A stretch of 50,207 bases of DNA from Magnetovibrio sp. (GTDB lineage Bacteria > Pseudomonadota > Alphaproteobacteria > Rhodospirillales > Magnetovibrionaceae): the NCBI GenBank assembly GCA_028281525.1, contig JANQJR010000024.1, positions 1 to 50,207 on the forward strand. The letters run 5' to 3'. This document shows, piece after piece, positions 17,293-28,623 of the stretch (its first letter is position 1; each line of letters begins with the position of its first letter). The notes under the pieces are model-generated. The model was not told the DNA's origin. It saw nothing but the letters and a program-made list of their open reading frames with translations, and did not search any database. Made by a program: the position numbers and the translations under genes.

Positions 17293-18436
17293 AATACATC
17301 GAAGAATTCCGCGACGCCGAACTGGCGCAAGGCTTATCCGTCGCCATCAAGGCCGAGGCCGACCCGGAACGCACCTACCGCTTCATGGAATTTTGCGGCG
17401 GCCACACCCATGCTTTGGCGCGCTACGGCGTGGAGGATTTGTTGCCGGGCAACGTGCGCATGATCCACGGTCCTGGCTGTCCGGTGTGCGTACTGCCGGT
17501 GGGCAAGGTCGACGAAGCGGTGGCGCTCGCGACCCAAGAAGACGTGATTTTGTGCACCTACGCGGACTTGATGCGCGTACCGGGCACCAAGTACGAAAGC
17601 CTGATCAAGGCGCGCTCCAAGGGCGCGGACGTGCGCATGGTCTATTCCACCATGGATGCGCTGAACATCGCTCAGGAAAATCCGGACCGCGAAGTGGTGT
17701 TCTTCGCCATCGGGTTTGAGACCACCACGCCGCCCACCGCCGTCGCCATCAAGCAGGCGCAAGCGATGGGGCTCAAGAACTTCTCCGTCTACTGCAATCA
17801 TGTACTCACCCCGGCGGCGATGCGCGCGATTTTGGGCGCACACACGCCGGAAGGCGCGCCGAACGTGATCCTCGACGGCTTCGTCGGGCCCGCACACGTG
17901 AGTGCGGTGATCGGCACCCAACCTTATGAAGAGTTCACGGACGACTACAAAAAACCCGTGGTCATCGCCGGGTTCGAACCGCTGGATGTGATGCAGTCGA
18001 TCCTGCAGTTGATCCGCCAGACCAACGAAGGCCGGGCGCAAGTGGAAAACGAATACGCCCGTGCGGTGACGCCTTCAGGCAACGTCAAAGCCCAAGATCT
18101 GGTCGCGGAAGTGTTCGAACTGCGCGATGAATTTTCATGGCGGGGGCTTGGTTCCGTGCCGTTGAGCGCACTCCAAATCCGCGAAGAATTCGCCCAGTTC
18201 GATGCCGAAAAACGCTTCAGCGTCGATGTGCCGGAGCCGAAGGAAAACAAATTGTGCGAATGCGGCGCGATCCTGCGCGGCGAAAAGACGCCGATGGATT
18301 GCACTCTGTTCGGAACCTCGTGCACGCCCGACAATCCCATGGGCGCGTGCATGGTCTCAAGCGAAGGCGCGTGCGCCGCGCATTGGACCTACGGACGCTT
18401 TCGTTCCGAAGCGGAAGCTGAACTGGAGGCCGCGGT

Positions 18437-18440
<4 letters not shown>
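17289..18440 (+). CDS. hypD: Hydrogenase maturation scaffold
   Basis: Iron-sulfur scaffold on which the Fe(CN)2CO group of [NiFe] hydrogenase is built. Conserved blocks are MEFCGGHTHA (about 36-45), HGPGCPVCVLP (about 61-71), GFETTTP and the cysteine-rich C-terminal part (CECGAILRGEKTPMDC, FGTSCTPDNPMGACMVSSEG). At 383 residues it has normal length. It overlaps hypC and hypE by four bases each, so the three are co-translated. Confidence 0.97.
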
Positions 18441-19504
<1,064 letters not shown>

Positions 19505-19518
19505 GGTGAAAGGCACGC

Positions 19519-20982
19519 ATGGACTCCCGTCCCCTCATTTTGGTTGTTGATGACGAGGTCCGTTCGCAGGAAACCTTGCACCGGGTGCTGATCGACGAAT
19601 TCGATGTGCTCACGGCATCGAACGCCTATGAGGCGGAAGAAATCCTGAACACCGAAATGGTGCACCTGATCCTGTGCGATCAGCGCATGCCCGGCATGAC
19701 CGGGGTCGAGTTCCTGAAACGCGTGCGCGATACCTGGCCCGATCCGATCCGCATGATCGTGTCCGGTTATACGGACTCTGAGGACATCATCGCGGGGCTC
19801 AACGACGCAGGCATTTATCAGTACATCACCAAACCGTGGGATCCGGCGGAGCTGTTGGAAATCGTCCACGACGCCATGGGGCTGTTGCGCTTGCAGCGTG
19901 AAAACGCCAACGCCAGCTTTGAAATCAAGACCGCTGCGCCCAGCATCGAACAGAGCCTCAAAACCAACAAGGCGAAGCTGAAAAAACACTTCGATTTTTC
20001 CAATGTCCTGCACACCCCGTCCAGCCCCATGGCCGATGTCCTGCATTTGGCGGCGAAGGGTGCGGGGGTGGATATCTCCGTGCTCATTTGCGGTGAAAGC
20101 GGGACGGGCAAGGAAATCCTGGCACGTGCCATTCATTACAACTCCGCGCGCGCGGATAAACCGTTCGTCGCGGAGAACTGCGGGGCGTTGCCGGACGAGT
20201 TGCTGGAAAGCGAATTGTTCGGCTGCAAGAAAGGCGCATACACCGGCGCTTACGAAGACCGCGTCGGCCTGTTCGAACAAGCCGATGGCGGCACCATCTT
20301 CTTAGATGAAGTGGGCGAAACCTCGCCCGCGTTTCAGGTCAAATTGCTGCGCGTCCTGCAGGACGGTGAATTCCGTCCCTTGGGCTCGCAGCGTCCGCGC
20401 AAAGTCGATGTGCGCGTCATCGCCGCAACCAACCGGGTGCTGGAAGAGGAAATGCGTGCCAAGCGCTTCCGCGAAGATTTGTACTACCGCCTTTCCGCCT
20501 TTCCGATTTCTCTGCCGCCGCTGCGTGAACGCCCCATGGATATCGCGCTTTTGGCGGGCGAAACCCTGAGCCGGGTGGCCCGGGAGTTCGCAAAGCCGGT
20601 CGAGCGACTCTCAGAAGAAGTTCTCGACATTTTCAAGAGCTATCCCTGGCCCGGCAATGTGCGGGAAATGCAAAATGAAATCCAGCGCATGGTGGCGCTG
20701 GACGACGGCCCGGTGCTGGGTCGGAATGTGGTTTCGCCACGCCTGACAGATGCGTCCGTCGCGCATGAAATCGCCGATCGTTTGGTGGAGTTGAACGTGT
20801 CCTGGAAACCGGTGCCGGGCGCGTCTCTGCGCGATCAGGTGGAGATGCTGGAACGCCAAATCCTGTCCGAGGCCCTGGACCGGCACAGCGGCAACATTTC
20901 CCGCGTGGCCGAAGAGGTCGGCTTGTCCCGTGTCGGTTTGCGCGGCAAGCTGCAACGATACGACTTGACGCAGCCGAATTAG
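19519..20982 (+). CDS. hupR: NtrC-family hydrogenase response regulator
   Basis: Activator of the hydrogenase operons (HupR/HoxA). Receiver domain at residues 6-120 with phospho-acceptor Asp54 in LCDQRMPG. AAA+ domain with Walker A GESGTGKE (about 191-198), sigma-54 contact loop GAYTGA (about 239-244) and Walker B GGTIFLDEVGE. The Fis-type C-terminal helix-turn-helix is around GNISRVAEEVGLSRVGLRGKL. The GAFTGA-type loop agrees with the two sigma-54 promoters; Rhodobacter capsulatus HupR lacks it and works with sigma-70. In known systems the unphosphorylated form is active. It is followed by hupT after 10 bases. Confidence 0.94.
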   Translation: MDSRPLILVVDDEVRSQETLHRVLIDEFDVLTASNAYEAEEILNTEMVHLILCDQRMPGMTGVEFLKRVRDTWPDPIRMIVSGYTDSEDIIAGLNDAGIYQYITKPWDPAELLEIVHDAMGLLRLQRENANASFEIKTAAPSIEQSLKTNKAKLKKHFDFSNVLHTPSSPMADVLHLAAKGAGVDISVLICGESGTGKEILARAIHYNSARADKPFVAENCGALPDELLESELFGCKKGAYTGAYEDRVGLFEQADGGTIFLDEVGETSPAFQVKLLRVLQDGEFRPLGSQRPRKVDVRVIAATNRVLEEEMRAKRFREDLYYRLSAFPISLPPLRERPMDIALLAGETLSRVAREFAKPVERLSEEVLDIFKSYPWPGNVREMQNEIQRMVALDDGPVLGRNVVSPRLTDASVAHEIADRLVELNVSWKPVPGASLRDQVEMLERQILSEALDRHSGNISRVAEEVGLSRVGLRGKLQRYDLTQPN

Positions 20983-20992
20983 GAGTCGTTTC

Positions 20993-22396
20993 ATGGGCAG
21001 CATGAGCGACGGCAAACCCAACAAAGCGCACGAAGACCTGACCGAGGCCATGAACGCGGTGGGGGAGGTTGCCGAACTTGGCCTCACCGGTCCCCAGGAA
21101 ACGGCGTGGATCGAAGTGATCCGCAAGATGGAGGAGGTTTATTCCGACCTCATCCGCTACGATGTCGATCTGGAAAAGAAAAACACCGAACTTGAAGACA
21201 CCCACAAATTCGTCGACAGCGTGATCAGTTCCATGTCGGAACTTCTGATCGTGTGTGACCGCGACCAGCGGGTCGAACAGGTCAACAAGGCGACCGAAGC
21301 GCTGACCGGTTACCGTGCGCAGGAACTGGTCGGACAGAGCCTGCGCGACTTGGTGGTTGACCCGGAAAGCTGCCCGCTTTCAGAACTGTGTTCGCCAAAA
21401 GCCGCGTCTCTGGCCGATTATTGCGAAGTGCGGCTGAAGTCGAAGACGGCGCCGGGCGGCACCGATCCGGTGTCCATGAACGGATCCGTGCGTATCGATC
21501 ACCGCGGACAACCCGCAGGGGTGGTGATCATCGGCCGGCCCATGGGCGAACTGCGCCGTGCTTATAAAGCCTTGAACAAGGCGCACGCGGATCTGGTGCA
21601 GGCGCAGCAACGCTTGGTTCAGTCGGAAAAAATGGCGAGCTTAGGCCGCCTTGTCGCGGGCGTTGCCCACGAACTCAACAACCCCATCAGTTTCATCAAC
21701 GGCAACATTCACAGCCTGGAAAAATACAAGACCAAGCTGAAGGCGTATTTCGATGCGGCGTCCGGTGACATGGGCAGCTACGAGGATTTGCGGCGTTTGC
21801 AGGACGAGTTGAAGATCGACCATATCCTGGACGATCTCGATCCGTTGGTGGACGGCACCCTGGAGGGCGTCGCCCGGGTCAGCGACATCGTCAAGAATTT
21901 GCGTCGCCTGTCGTTCAGTGGCCCTCAGGACAACCAGCCTTTTGACCTGGCTAAAGTCGCGCGCACGTCGGTCAGTTGGGTCAAGCGCGGTGGGCCGCGC
22001 CCGGCGAACGTGACGCTGGAGGTTCCGCACAGTTTGGAAATCACCGGACATGAAGGACGGATTCACCAAGTCGTCGTGAACTTGGTGGAAAACGCCTTCG
22101 ATGCCGTGGCCGGCAGCACTAAGCCGGAAATTCACGTCACTGTGACCGAGGACGGCGCGAACGCCACCCTCACCGTCCGCGACAACGGCTGCGGAATCGA
22201 TCAAGAGCAGCAACTGCGCGTGTTCGATCCATTTTTCACCACCAAAGGCGTGGGGCAGGGCACCGGGTTGGGGCTTTGGATCAGTTACGACATCGTACGC
22301 GAGCACGGGGGCGAGTTGACGTTGGAGAGCGAGCCCGGCGTTGGAACGCAGTTTATCCTCACTTTGCCCCTGAGGGCCGAGAAACCTTCGGCTTAA
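20993..22396 (+). CDS. hupT: PAS-domain sensor histidine kinase of the H2-sensing system
   Basis: Soluble kinase (HupT/HoxJ) of 467 residues with no membrane helix. A PAS domain (about 70-190) contains LLIVCDRDQRVEQVNKATEALTGY. The phosphorylation site His (about 225) is in GVAHELNNPISF. The ATPase has NLVENAFDA, DNGCGID, TKGVGQGTGLGLWIS. In Rhodobacter, HupT phosphorylates and inactivates HupR unless HupUV has bound H2. Its place beside hupR, with hupUV nearby, supports the same circuit here. A short N-terminal region before the PAS may contact HupUV. Confidence 0.94.
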   Translation: MGSMSDGKPNKAHEDLTEAMNAVGEVAELGLTGPQETAWIEVIRKMEEVYSDLIRYDVDLEKKNTELEDTHKFVDSVISSMSELLIVCDRDQRVEQVNKATEALTGYRAQELVGQSLRDLVVDPESCPLSELCSPKAASLADYCEVRLKSKTAPGGTDPVSMNGSVRIDHRGQPAGVVIIGRPMGELRRAYKALNKAHADLVQAQQRLVQSEKMASLGRLVAGVAHELNNPISFINGNIHSLEKYKTKLKAYFDAASGDMGSYEDLRRLQDELKIDHILDDLDPLVDGTLEGVARVSDIVKNLRRLSFSGPQDNQPFDLAKVARTSVSWVKRGGPRPANVTLEVPHSLEITGHEGRIHQVVVNLVENAFDAVAGSTKPEIHVTVTEDGANATLTVRDNGCGIDQEQQLRVFDPFFTTKGVGQGTGLGLWISYDIVREHGGELTLESEPGVGTQFILTLPLRAEKPSA

Positions 22397-22418
22397 AAAC
22401 GGAAAGTTCTTGCCGTTT
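22397..22418 (+). terminator. Weak hairpin after hupT
   Basis: AAACGG (22397-22402) pairs with CCGTTT (22413-22418), starting directly after the hupT stop codon. The stem is only six base pairs and the T-run short, so termination is doubtful. Confidence 0.3.
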
Positions 22419-22476
22419 CCAGGCTGCGGTTCCCATATGCAGATTATGGGGGAGCGGCAGGAAACGGTGTAGTGGA

Positions 22477-23271
22477 TTGAAAAACAATGTGAATCTGATC
22501 GATCCGGAGTGCGCCGCCGATGTGGCGGGCCGGATTGCCATTACGTTGAACAACCCGTCTTCCCAGCGTTTTTTTACCGCCAACGTGGCTAAGTGGCTGC
22601 GCCGCCGCCCGGATTGCGCCGTAGCGCATGCGCCTGGGCGTGAAGATCCGCACTGGGCGCACGAAGCGCATCGGCTTGGCCGTGCGATACATCGCTTCGC
22701 GCTGAGCCAGGATGCGGCGAAGGATTTGGAATTGCTGCATTCCTGGGTTTTGGGTGTGGCGGAAAACCTGGATAAGCCTGGGCATTTGGGCGCGGATGCA
22801 CAACGCCGCTTAAACGGTCTGCCCGCCATGTCGGTCGATGACGCCCTACGAAAAGCGCGGGGGTGGCGCAAGCAGGAACTGTTGCGCCTCAGCGGCGTAC
22901 CGCCCAGGGGCAAACATGGTTACAACACCAAGCCGCTTTGCACCTTCACCACCTCGGACGGGTTCGTGTGGGAAAAGCTACCCGCACCGGACATTGCGTT
23001 TGTCGGTTACGATCTGCTGAATTGTTTGCGCAACGGCGCTTACCACAAGGAAGTCGCACTGCGTATCGTGGCGCTGTGGGCGCTCCGTGATCCGGACACG
23101 GGACGTTTCGTTACGGTGTTGACCACGCCCGGACAGTCCCATTCGGTATTGGCGGTGCGCGGTTTTCGCAATTCCCATCCGTTCGCATACAAACGGCATA
23201 TCCAAGAGTTGTTGGAACAACTCGGTTTTGAAAAGTTTCGTGCGCCGGATTTGGCGGCGCTTGGACTTTGA
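22477..23271 (+). CDS. Uncharacterised protein with PcfJ-like C-terminal part
   Basis: Not securely recognised. The reading frame is open back to 22276 inside hupT, so the start is uncertain. TTG at 22477 or GTG at 22489 are the first plausible codons after the hupT stop; the TTG form gives 264 residues. The second half contains YDLLNCLRNGAYHKEV, LRDPDTGRFVTVLTT and VLAVRGFRNSHP. These resemble the Cys/Tyr and substrate-mimic blocks of PcfJ-like proteins of unknown function. The N-terminal half is Trp/His/Arg-rich and soluble. It lies downstream of hupT without a clear terminator, so read-through is possible. It converges with the next gene. Confidence 0.7.
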   Translation: MKNNVNLIDPECAADVAGRIAITLNNPSSQRFFTANVAKWLRRRPDCAVAHAPGREDPHWAHEAHRLGRAIHRFALSQDAAKDLELLHSWVLGVAENLDKPGHLGADAQRRLNGLPAMSVDDALRKARGWRKQELLRLSGVPPRGKHGYNTKPLCTFTTSDGFVWEKLPAPDIAFVGYDLLNCLRNGAYHKEVALRIVALWALRDPDTGRFVTVLTTPGQSHSVLAVRGFRNSHPFAYKRHIQELLEQLGFEKFRAPDLAALGL

Positions 23272-23277
23272 CAGGGT

Positions 23278-24504
23278 TTAGGGGTTGGGTTTGACCCATG
23301 CCGCCGCCGCCCGGCCCGCCGTTCGGCCGGTTGCAAAACACGCACTCAGCAAATATCCCCCCGTGGGCGCGTCCCAATCCAGCATTTCCCCGGCGCAAAA
23401 GACCCCCGGCAGGGCTTTCAACATGAAGCCGTCATCCAGTTCGTCCAGCATCACGCCGCCGGCGCTGCTGATGGCTTCGGTCAAAGGACGCGCGGCGACC
23501 AGGGAAATCGGCAGCGCCTTGATGCCGCCTGCAAGCCGTATTGGGTTCTCGAGCATTTCCGGTGGAAGCACCTCGTGCAACAGAGCGGACTTCACGCCAG
23601 CCAAATTGGCGACGCGCTTGAGGTGTGTCGCCAGGGATTTTTTGCCGCGCGGACGAAGCAAGGCCTCCGTCAAGCCTTCCAAGGATTTGTCCGGCAGCAA
23701 ATCGATGTGCAAGATCGCATGACCTTTGTGTTCGATGACGTCGCGTAGTTCCGCTGACAAAGTATAGACCGGACCGCTTTCCACGCCGGTCCCCGTAATG
23801 GTAACGTCGCCCCGCGCCTGCTGGCCGGCAAAACTCAATTTCACGTCTTTTAAGGGTGCGCCCGCGAAGTTGACCTTGAGATGATCGCTCCAGTCCACAT
23901 CGAAACCGCAATTGGATGCCCTGAGCGGTGCGACGCCGATACCCTTGCCGCCAAGCACCCGGGTCCACACACCGTCTGAGCCCAGCTTCGGCCAACTGGC
24001 GCCGCCGAGCCCGAGGATGGTGGCCTTGGCCTCGACCCGCTTTATTTCTCCTTGGGTTTCGAATTGCAGGGCATCGCCGTTCCACCCCAGCCATTTGTGA
24101 CGCACATGAATGGTGGCGCCTTTTTCACGCAATCGGTGAAGCCACGCACGCAGCAGCGGCGCGGACTTGAAATCCTTAGGGAACACACGGCCGCTTGAGC
24201 CGACGAACGTTTCGACGCCAAGCCCCTGCGCCCAATCGCGGATGTCGGTGGGGGTGAAGTCCCGGATTGACGACTCCAGACGCGCTTGGGCCGCGCCGTA
24301 GTGCGTCAAGAAGGCTTCGAAGTTCTGGGCGTGGGTCAGGTTGAGCCCCGTCTTGCCCGCCATCAAAAGCTTGCGCCCCAGCGACGGCATGGCGTCGAAG
24401 ATGTGGGCGTCGAAGCCTTGTCCGCACAAAACTTCGGCGGCCATCAGCCCGGCAGGCCCTCCGCCGACGACGGCGATATCAACATGGGTCGGTGTGTTTG
24501 ACAT
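23278..24504 (-). CDS. FAD-dependent oxidoreductase, HI0933/YhiN family
   Basis: Flavoprotein of the HI0933-like family (TIGR03862-type), substrate unknown. The dinucleotide-binding motif VDIAVVGGGPAGLMAAEVL is at the N-terminus. Downstream are KLLMAGKTGLNLTHAQ, GSSGRVFPKDFKSAPLLRAWL, ILGLGGASWPKLGSDG and the C-terminal FAD-binding FCAGEMLDWDAPTGGYLLS. The start at 24504 follows AGTAGGGG; an alternative ATG lies six codons upstream at 24522. Length 408 residues. It stands alone on the minus strand. Confidence 0.9.
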   Translation of the reverse strand: MSNTPTHVDIAVVGGGPAGLMAAEVLCGQGFDAHIFDAMPSLGRKLLMAGKTGLNLTHAQNFEAFLTHYGAAQARLESSIRDFTPTDIRDWAQGLGVETFVGSSGRVFPKDFKSAPLLRAWLHRLREKGATIHVRHKWLGWNGDALQFETQGEIKRVEAKATILGLGGASWPKLGSDGVWTRVLGGKGIGVAPLRASNCGFDVDWSDHLKVNFAGAPLKDVKLSFAGQQARGDVTITGTGVESGPVYTLSAELRDVIEHKGHAILHIDLLPDKSLEGLTEALLRPRGKKSLATHLKRVANLAGVKSALLHEVLPPEMLENPIRLAGGIKALPISLVAARPLTEAISSAGGVMLDELDDGFMLKALPGVFCAGEMLDWDAPTGGYLLSACFATGRTAGRAAAAWVKPNP

Positions 24505-24595
24505 AGCCCCTACTTCTAACATGGCTTATGTCTCCATAACACGCATTTGAGATGCACGGGGATTACAAGTGCAAGCAAGCCGGAAATAGACCGTT

Positions 24596-25294
24596 TCAAT
24601 TCACCTGCTTTTGAACCTTTGAAAACAGGCCCAGTCCAAGCCATTCGAGAAGATTGCTTTGCAATCCGCGATCTCCCATGAGTGTCAAGCGGTCCTCGTC
24701 TAGAGCGCGGCTAATGGTGTCCATGCCCATCCAGATGGCCGTCATGGTGCGCAGGTCCGTGCGGACAAACAAATCGACGTTGAACCCTGGGTCCGTCAAA
24801 CACAGATCGGTGCCGTCTTTTGGATCGACGACGACCCACCAATTGCGCTCACCTTGCGGCTGTTCCGGGTAGATGAATTGGATGACATTGCGCCGTGGCG
24901 GTAATTTAGGGACCCGAATGGTGCGGCGCATGTCCCACATCAGCAGGCCGGCATCCAGTTTGTCGAGCTGTGGTGCCGTTTCGGTCCAACGGTGTCCCCA
25001 GACGCCGATCGCTTCGATAATCGGGCCAAGTTCTTTGCCGGCCGGGGTCAGCCGGTATTCCATGATGTCGGGTTCGTTGGGGGCCGGAACGCGTTCGATG
25101 ATGCTTGCGCCTTCCAGTTCTTTGAGGCGTTTCGAAAGCAGTGCCGGTGACATGCGGGGCACGCCGCGGCGCAGATCGTTAAACCGGGTTGAGCCGCAAA
25201 TCAATTCCCGCAATAGAACGATGGTCCAACGGGTTCCAAGAATTTCGCTGGCCATCGCGACGGGGCAAAACTGGTGATAGCTTCCATCTGGCAT
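24596..25294 (-). CDS. HxlR-family regulator with SCP2-like C-terminal domain
   Basis: Transcriptional regulator with an HxlR-type winged helix (residues 8-105). It shows CPVAMASEILGTRWTIVLLRELICG, RFNDLRRGVPRMSPALLSKRL and EYRLTPAGKELGP. A C-terminal domain of about 120 residues resembles sterol-carrier SCP2-like ligand domains. The preferred start at 25294 (MPDGSYHQFCPVAM) lies seven bases after GGAGGG. ATG codons at 25318 and 25309 would add eight or five residues. It is divergent from the methyltransferase at 25483; an inverted repeat lies between them. Confidence 0.88.
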   Translation of the reverse strand: MPDGSYHQFCPVAMASEILGTRWTIVLLRELICGSTRFNDLRRGVPRMSPALLSKRLKELEGASIIERVPAPNEPDIMEYRLTPAGKELGPIIEAIGVWGHRWTETAPQLDKLDAGLLMWDMRRTIRVPKLPPRRNVIQFIYPEQPQGERNWWVVVDPKDGTDLCLTDPGFNVDLFVRTDLRTMTAIWMGMDTISRALDEDRLTLMGDRGLQSNLLEWLGLGLFSKVQKQVN

Positions 25295-25374
25295 CGGATA
25301 ACCCTCCATGTCTGCCATCAGCTTAATTCAGCGTCTCTTTGGCCAGCAAGTTCAGATTCTATACCGGGCAGATT

Positions 25375-25388
25375 CAGTTCCTGAACTG
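25375..25388. promoter_or_regulatory. Inverted repeat in the HxlR/methyltransferase intergenic region
   Basis: CAGTTC-CT-GAACTG is a perfect inverted repeat in the 188-base divergent region. Related TTCAG half-sites lie at 25327-25331 and 25351-25355. It is a candidate operator for the HxlR-type regulator. Confidence 0.45.
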
Positions 25389-25482
25389 GATGGCTCGAAG
25401 CGTTTGGTGAGAAAACGTCAAGGCGGTCGAAACGATCGCCACGCAACTCAAAACACAATCAAATTGTCGAAAGGGACATGAC

Positions 25483-26313
25483 ATGAATATCGCAACCAAA
25501 AGCACACCGGGCGCCGTTGATTTTGATGCCGTCAAAGCGAAACAGCAGATGGCTTGGGCTTCCGGAAACTATGCCACAATCGGCACGACGCTTCAGATCG
25601 TGGGCGAAGACCTTTGTGAAACCATGGACCTGCGCTCCGGTGCAAAGGTCTTGGATGTTGCGGCGGGCAATGGCAATGCTACCCTTGCCGCGGCACGCCG
25701 GTTTTGTCACGTGACCTCGTCCGATTACGTCGAACATCTGCTTGAAAAAGGCCGTGTTCGCGCTGAGGCGGAGGGGCATACGATCACATATCAACAAGCG
25801 GATGCGGAAGATTTGCCATATGAAGATGGGACGTTCGATGCCGTGGTGTCCACGTTTGGCGTGATGTTCACCCCCAACCAGCAACAGGCTGCATCCGAAT
25901 TGCTGCGGGTGTGCCGTTCGGACGGTAAAATCGGACTGGCGAACTGGACGCCGGATGGGTTCATCGGACATCTCTTCAAGACCCTGGGCGGTCATATCCC
26001 ACCCGCGCCTGGGCTGCGTTCGCCTGCCCTGTGGGGAACGGAAAACGCCCTGCATGAGATGTTTGATGCCCAGGCGACGTCGATCGGGGTCACCTTCAAG
26101 ACCTTTGTGTTCCGCTATCTTTCGCCGGACCATTTCATCGATGTCTTTCGCACGTACTACGGCCCAGTCCACAAAGCGTTTCAGGCGTTGGGTGACGGCT
26201 CTCCGGCACTGGAGGCCGATATGAAAGCCCTCATCGAACGCTTCAACACCGCGACGGATGGCACAATGGTTGTGCCATCGGAATATGCCGAGGTGGTCAT
26301 CCGCAAGGCTTGA
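25483..26313 (+). CDS. Class I SAM-dependent methyltransferase
   Basis: A 276-residue methyltransferase of the UbiE-like group. Motif I is VLDVAAGNGNATLAAAR (about 66-82). The acidic and post-motif positions lie in TYQQADAEDLPYEDGTFDAVVSTFGVMF, followed by a core that continues as VCRSDGKIGLANWTPDGFIGHLF. The substrate is unknown. AAAGGGA precedes the start. It is divergent from the HxlR gene and probably controlled by it. A terminator follows at 26342. Confidence 0.9.
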   Translation: MNIATKSTPGAVDFDAVKAKQQMAWASGNYATIGTTLQIVGEDLCETMDLRSGAKVLDVAAGNGNATLAAARRFCHVTSSDYVEHLLEKGRVRAEAEGHTITYQQADAEDLPYEDGTFDAVVSTFGVMFTPNQQQAASELLRVCRSDGKIGLANWTPDGFIGHLFKTLGGHIPPAPGLRSPALWGTENALHEMFDAQATSIGVTFKTFVFRYLSPDHFIDVFRTYYGPVHKAFQALGDGSPALEADMKALIERFNTATDGTMVVPSEYAEVVIRKA

Positions 26314-26341
26314 ACGTGCGGCCTTCACACATGGCATGACG

Positions 26342-26381
26342 CAGCGGGTCCGATGCTATGCGGGCCCGCTGGTGTCATTTT
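26342..26381 (+). terminator. Terminator after the methyltransferase gene
   Basis: CAGCGGGTCC (26342-26351) pairs with GGGCCCGCTG (26362-26371) with one G-U pair across a 10-base loop. gtgtcatttt follows. Confidence 0.65.
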
Positions 26382-26449
26382 GTGTCACACGCAATTGAAT
26401 GGACGCCATGGGAGCGGGCGCGTAAAGTCCGCCCACGAAAGTCAAAACC

Positions 26450-28543
26450 ATGGCGAAGCGAAAGAAACACAGCTCTAATGGGGATTTGTTCTCCCACAAG
26501 CCCTATTGGGCGCACCGGTTCGGCACCGCGCCGTTCCTGCCCATGAGCCGTGCGGAAATGGATGATCTGGGATGGGATTCCTGCGACATCATCATTGTCA
26601 CCGGCGACGCTTATATCGACCACCCCAGCTTCGGCATGGCGATCATCGGCCGTTTGCTTGAAGCCCAGGGCTTTCGCGTCGGCATCCTCAGCCAGCCCGA
26701 CTGGTCCAGCGCCGATGCCTTCAAGGCGCTGGGGCCGCCCAACCTGTTTTGGGGCGTCACCGCGGGCAACATGGACAGCATGGTTAACCGTTACACGGCG
26801 GACAAAAAAATCCGCTCAAGCGACAGCTACACGCCGGGTGACGAAGGCGGCAAACGGCCGGACCGCTCCGTCGTCGTCTACGCACAGCGCTGCCGCGAAG
26901 CGTATAAGGACGTGCCTATCGTCATCGGCGGGATCGAGGCGTCGCTTAGGCGCATCGCGCATTATGATTACTGGTCGGACAAAGTGCGGCGTTCCGTTCT
27001 GCCGGACAGCAAGGCGGATTTGTTGGTCTACGGCAATGCGGAACGCGCCATCGTCGACATCGCGCACCGCATCGCTGCAGGCGAAAAACCGAAAGAGATG
27101 CACGATATCCGCGGCACCGCCTACATGACCAGCGGCGCGCCTGAGGGACATACCGTGATCGATCTTTCAGAGTTGGACTTAGAACAGCCCCATGCCAAAC
27201 CGGGCATGGACAAGGCCGTGGTGCGCCTGCCCAGCTTCGAAGCGGTGAGCAAGGACCCGGTGCTGTACGCCCAGGTGTCGCGGGTGTTGCATCAGGAAAG
27301 CAATGCGGCCAACGCGCGGGCCTTGATCCAGCGCCACGGCAACCGCGATGTGTGGTTGACGCCGCCGCCGGTTCCTTTGAGTACGCCGGAGATGGATGGC
27401 GTCTACGGTCTGCCCTACGCCCGCGCGCCGCACCCGGGTTATGGCGGCGCGCGCATTCCGGCGTGGGAGATGATCAAGTTTTCCGTCAACATCATGCGCG
27501 GCTGTTTCGGCGGCTGTTCGTTCTGTTCGATTACGGAGCACGAAGGCCGGGTGATCCAGAACCGCTCCGAAGAATCGATTTTGCAAGAGATCGAAGACAT
27601 CCGCGACAAGGTCGAAGGCTTCACCGGGCAGATTTCGGATCTGGGCGGGCCCACGGCCAACATGTATCGCCTCGCATGCAAGGACGACGACATCCAGGCC
27701 ATGTGCCGCCGCTTGTCATGCGTCTACCCGGACATTTGCAAAAACTTGAACACCGATCACGGGCCGCTGATCCAGCTCTATCGCAAGGCCCGCGCGATAG
27801 AGGGCGTGAAGAAAATCTCCATCGGTTCGGGCCTGCGATATGACTTGGCGGTCAAGAGCCCGAAATATGTGAAGGAGCTTGTCACCCATCACGTCGGCGG
27901 ATACTTGAAAATCGCGCCGGAGCACACCGAGGACGGACCGCTGTCGAAAATGATGAAGCCCGGCATCGGCACCTATGACCGTTTCAAGCAGATGTTCGAC
28001 CAGGCCGCGCGCAAAGCGGGGAAAGAGTTCTACCTGATTCCGTACTTCATCGCCGCCCACCCCGGCACCACGGATGAGGATATGATGAACCTGGCGGTGT
28101 GGCTGAAGAAAAACAACCTACGCGCCGATCAGGTGCAGACCTTCCTGCCGTCGCCCATGTCGCTGTCGTCCGCCATGTATTATTCGGAGCGCAATCCCAT
28201 CAAACCGATCCACCGGAACAGTGGCGAAGTGGTGCGTACCGCCAAGGGACTCAAACAAAGGCGGCTCCATAAGGCGTTCCTGCGTTATCACGACGCCAAC
28301 AATTGGCCGCTGATCCGCGATGCCTTAAAACGGCTCGGTCGCGAAGACCTGATCGGGCCATCCAAAAAGCACCTGGTGCCCGCATGGCAGCCGCGCGGCA
28401 CGGGCCCAGGGACGGGCAGAGGCGAAGGGGCCAGGAGCGGGCGCAAACACGGTGGTCAGAAATTCTTCACCCAACAAGCGGGAGAAGGACGCCGGCCCAA
28501 GCGTACAACCAAGTCGAAAAACACCCGGCGAAAGAAGCGCTGA
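26450..28543 (+). CDS. YgiQ-family radical SAM protein
   Basis: Large radical SAM enzyme (697 residues) of the UPF0313/YgiQ family; the reaction is not established. The N-terminal part has the family block [24 protein letters not shown] (about 45-68). The radical SAM cysteines are in [18 protein letters not shown] (about 350-367), giving CxxxCxxC. The C-terminal tail is very basic ([20 protein letters not shown]), which suggests nucleic acid contact. It appears monocistronic, with a terminator upstream. Confidence 0.93.
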   Translation: MAKRKKHSSNGDLFSHKPYWAHRFGTAPFLPMSRAEMDDLGWDSCDIIIVTGDAYIDHPSFGMAIIGRLLEAQGFRVGILSQPDWSSADAFKALGPPNLFWGVTAGNMDSMVNRYTADKKIRSSDSYTPGDEGGKRPDRSVVVYAQRCREAYKDVPIVIGGIEASLRRIAHYDYWSDKVRRSVLPDSKADLLVYGNAERAIVDIAHRIAAGEKPKEMHDIRGTAYMTSGAPEGHTVIDLSELDLEQPHAKPGMDKAVVRLPSFEAVSKDPVLYAQVSRVLHQESNAANARALIQRHGNRDVWLTPPPVPLSTPEMDGVYGLPYARAPHPGYGGARIPAWEMIKFSVNIMRGCFGGCSFCSITEHEGRVIQNRSEESILQEIEDIRDKVEGFTGQISDLGGPTANMYRLACKDDDIQAMCRRLSCVYPDICKNLNTDHGPLIQLYRKARAIEGVKKISIGSGLRYDLAVKSPKYVKELVTHHVGGYLKIAPEHTEDGPLSKMMKPGIGTYDRFKQMFDQAARKAGKEFYLIPYFIAAHPGTTDEDMMNLAVWLKKNNLRADQVQTFLPSPMSLSSAMYYSERNPIKPIHRNSGEVVRTAKGLKQRRLHKAFLRYHDANNWPLIRDALKRLGREDLIGPSKKHLVPAWQPRGTGPGTGRGEGARSGRKHGGQKFFTQQAGEGRRPKRTTKSKNTRRKKR

Positions 28544-28623
28544 GGTTGTGGCCCGAAAATTGCTTTCCTTTCCATGGGACGAGCTGTGTTTACACGTCAA
28601 TGCAGCGCCGGAAAGGATTGAAC

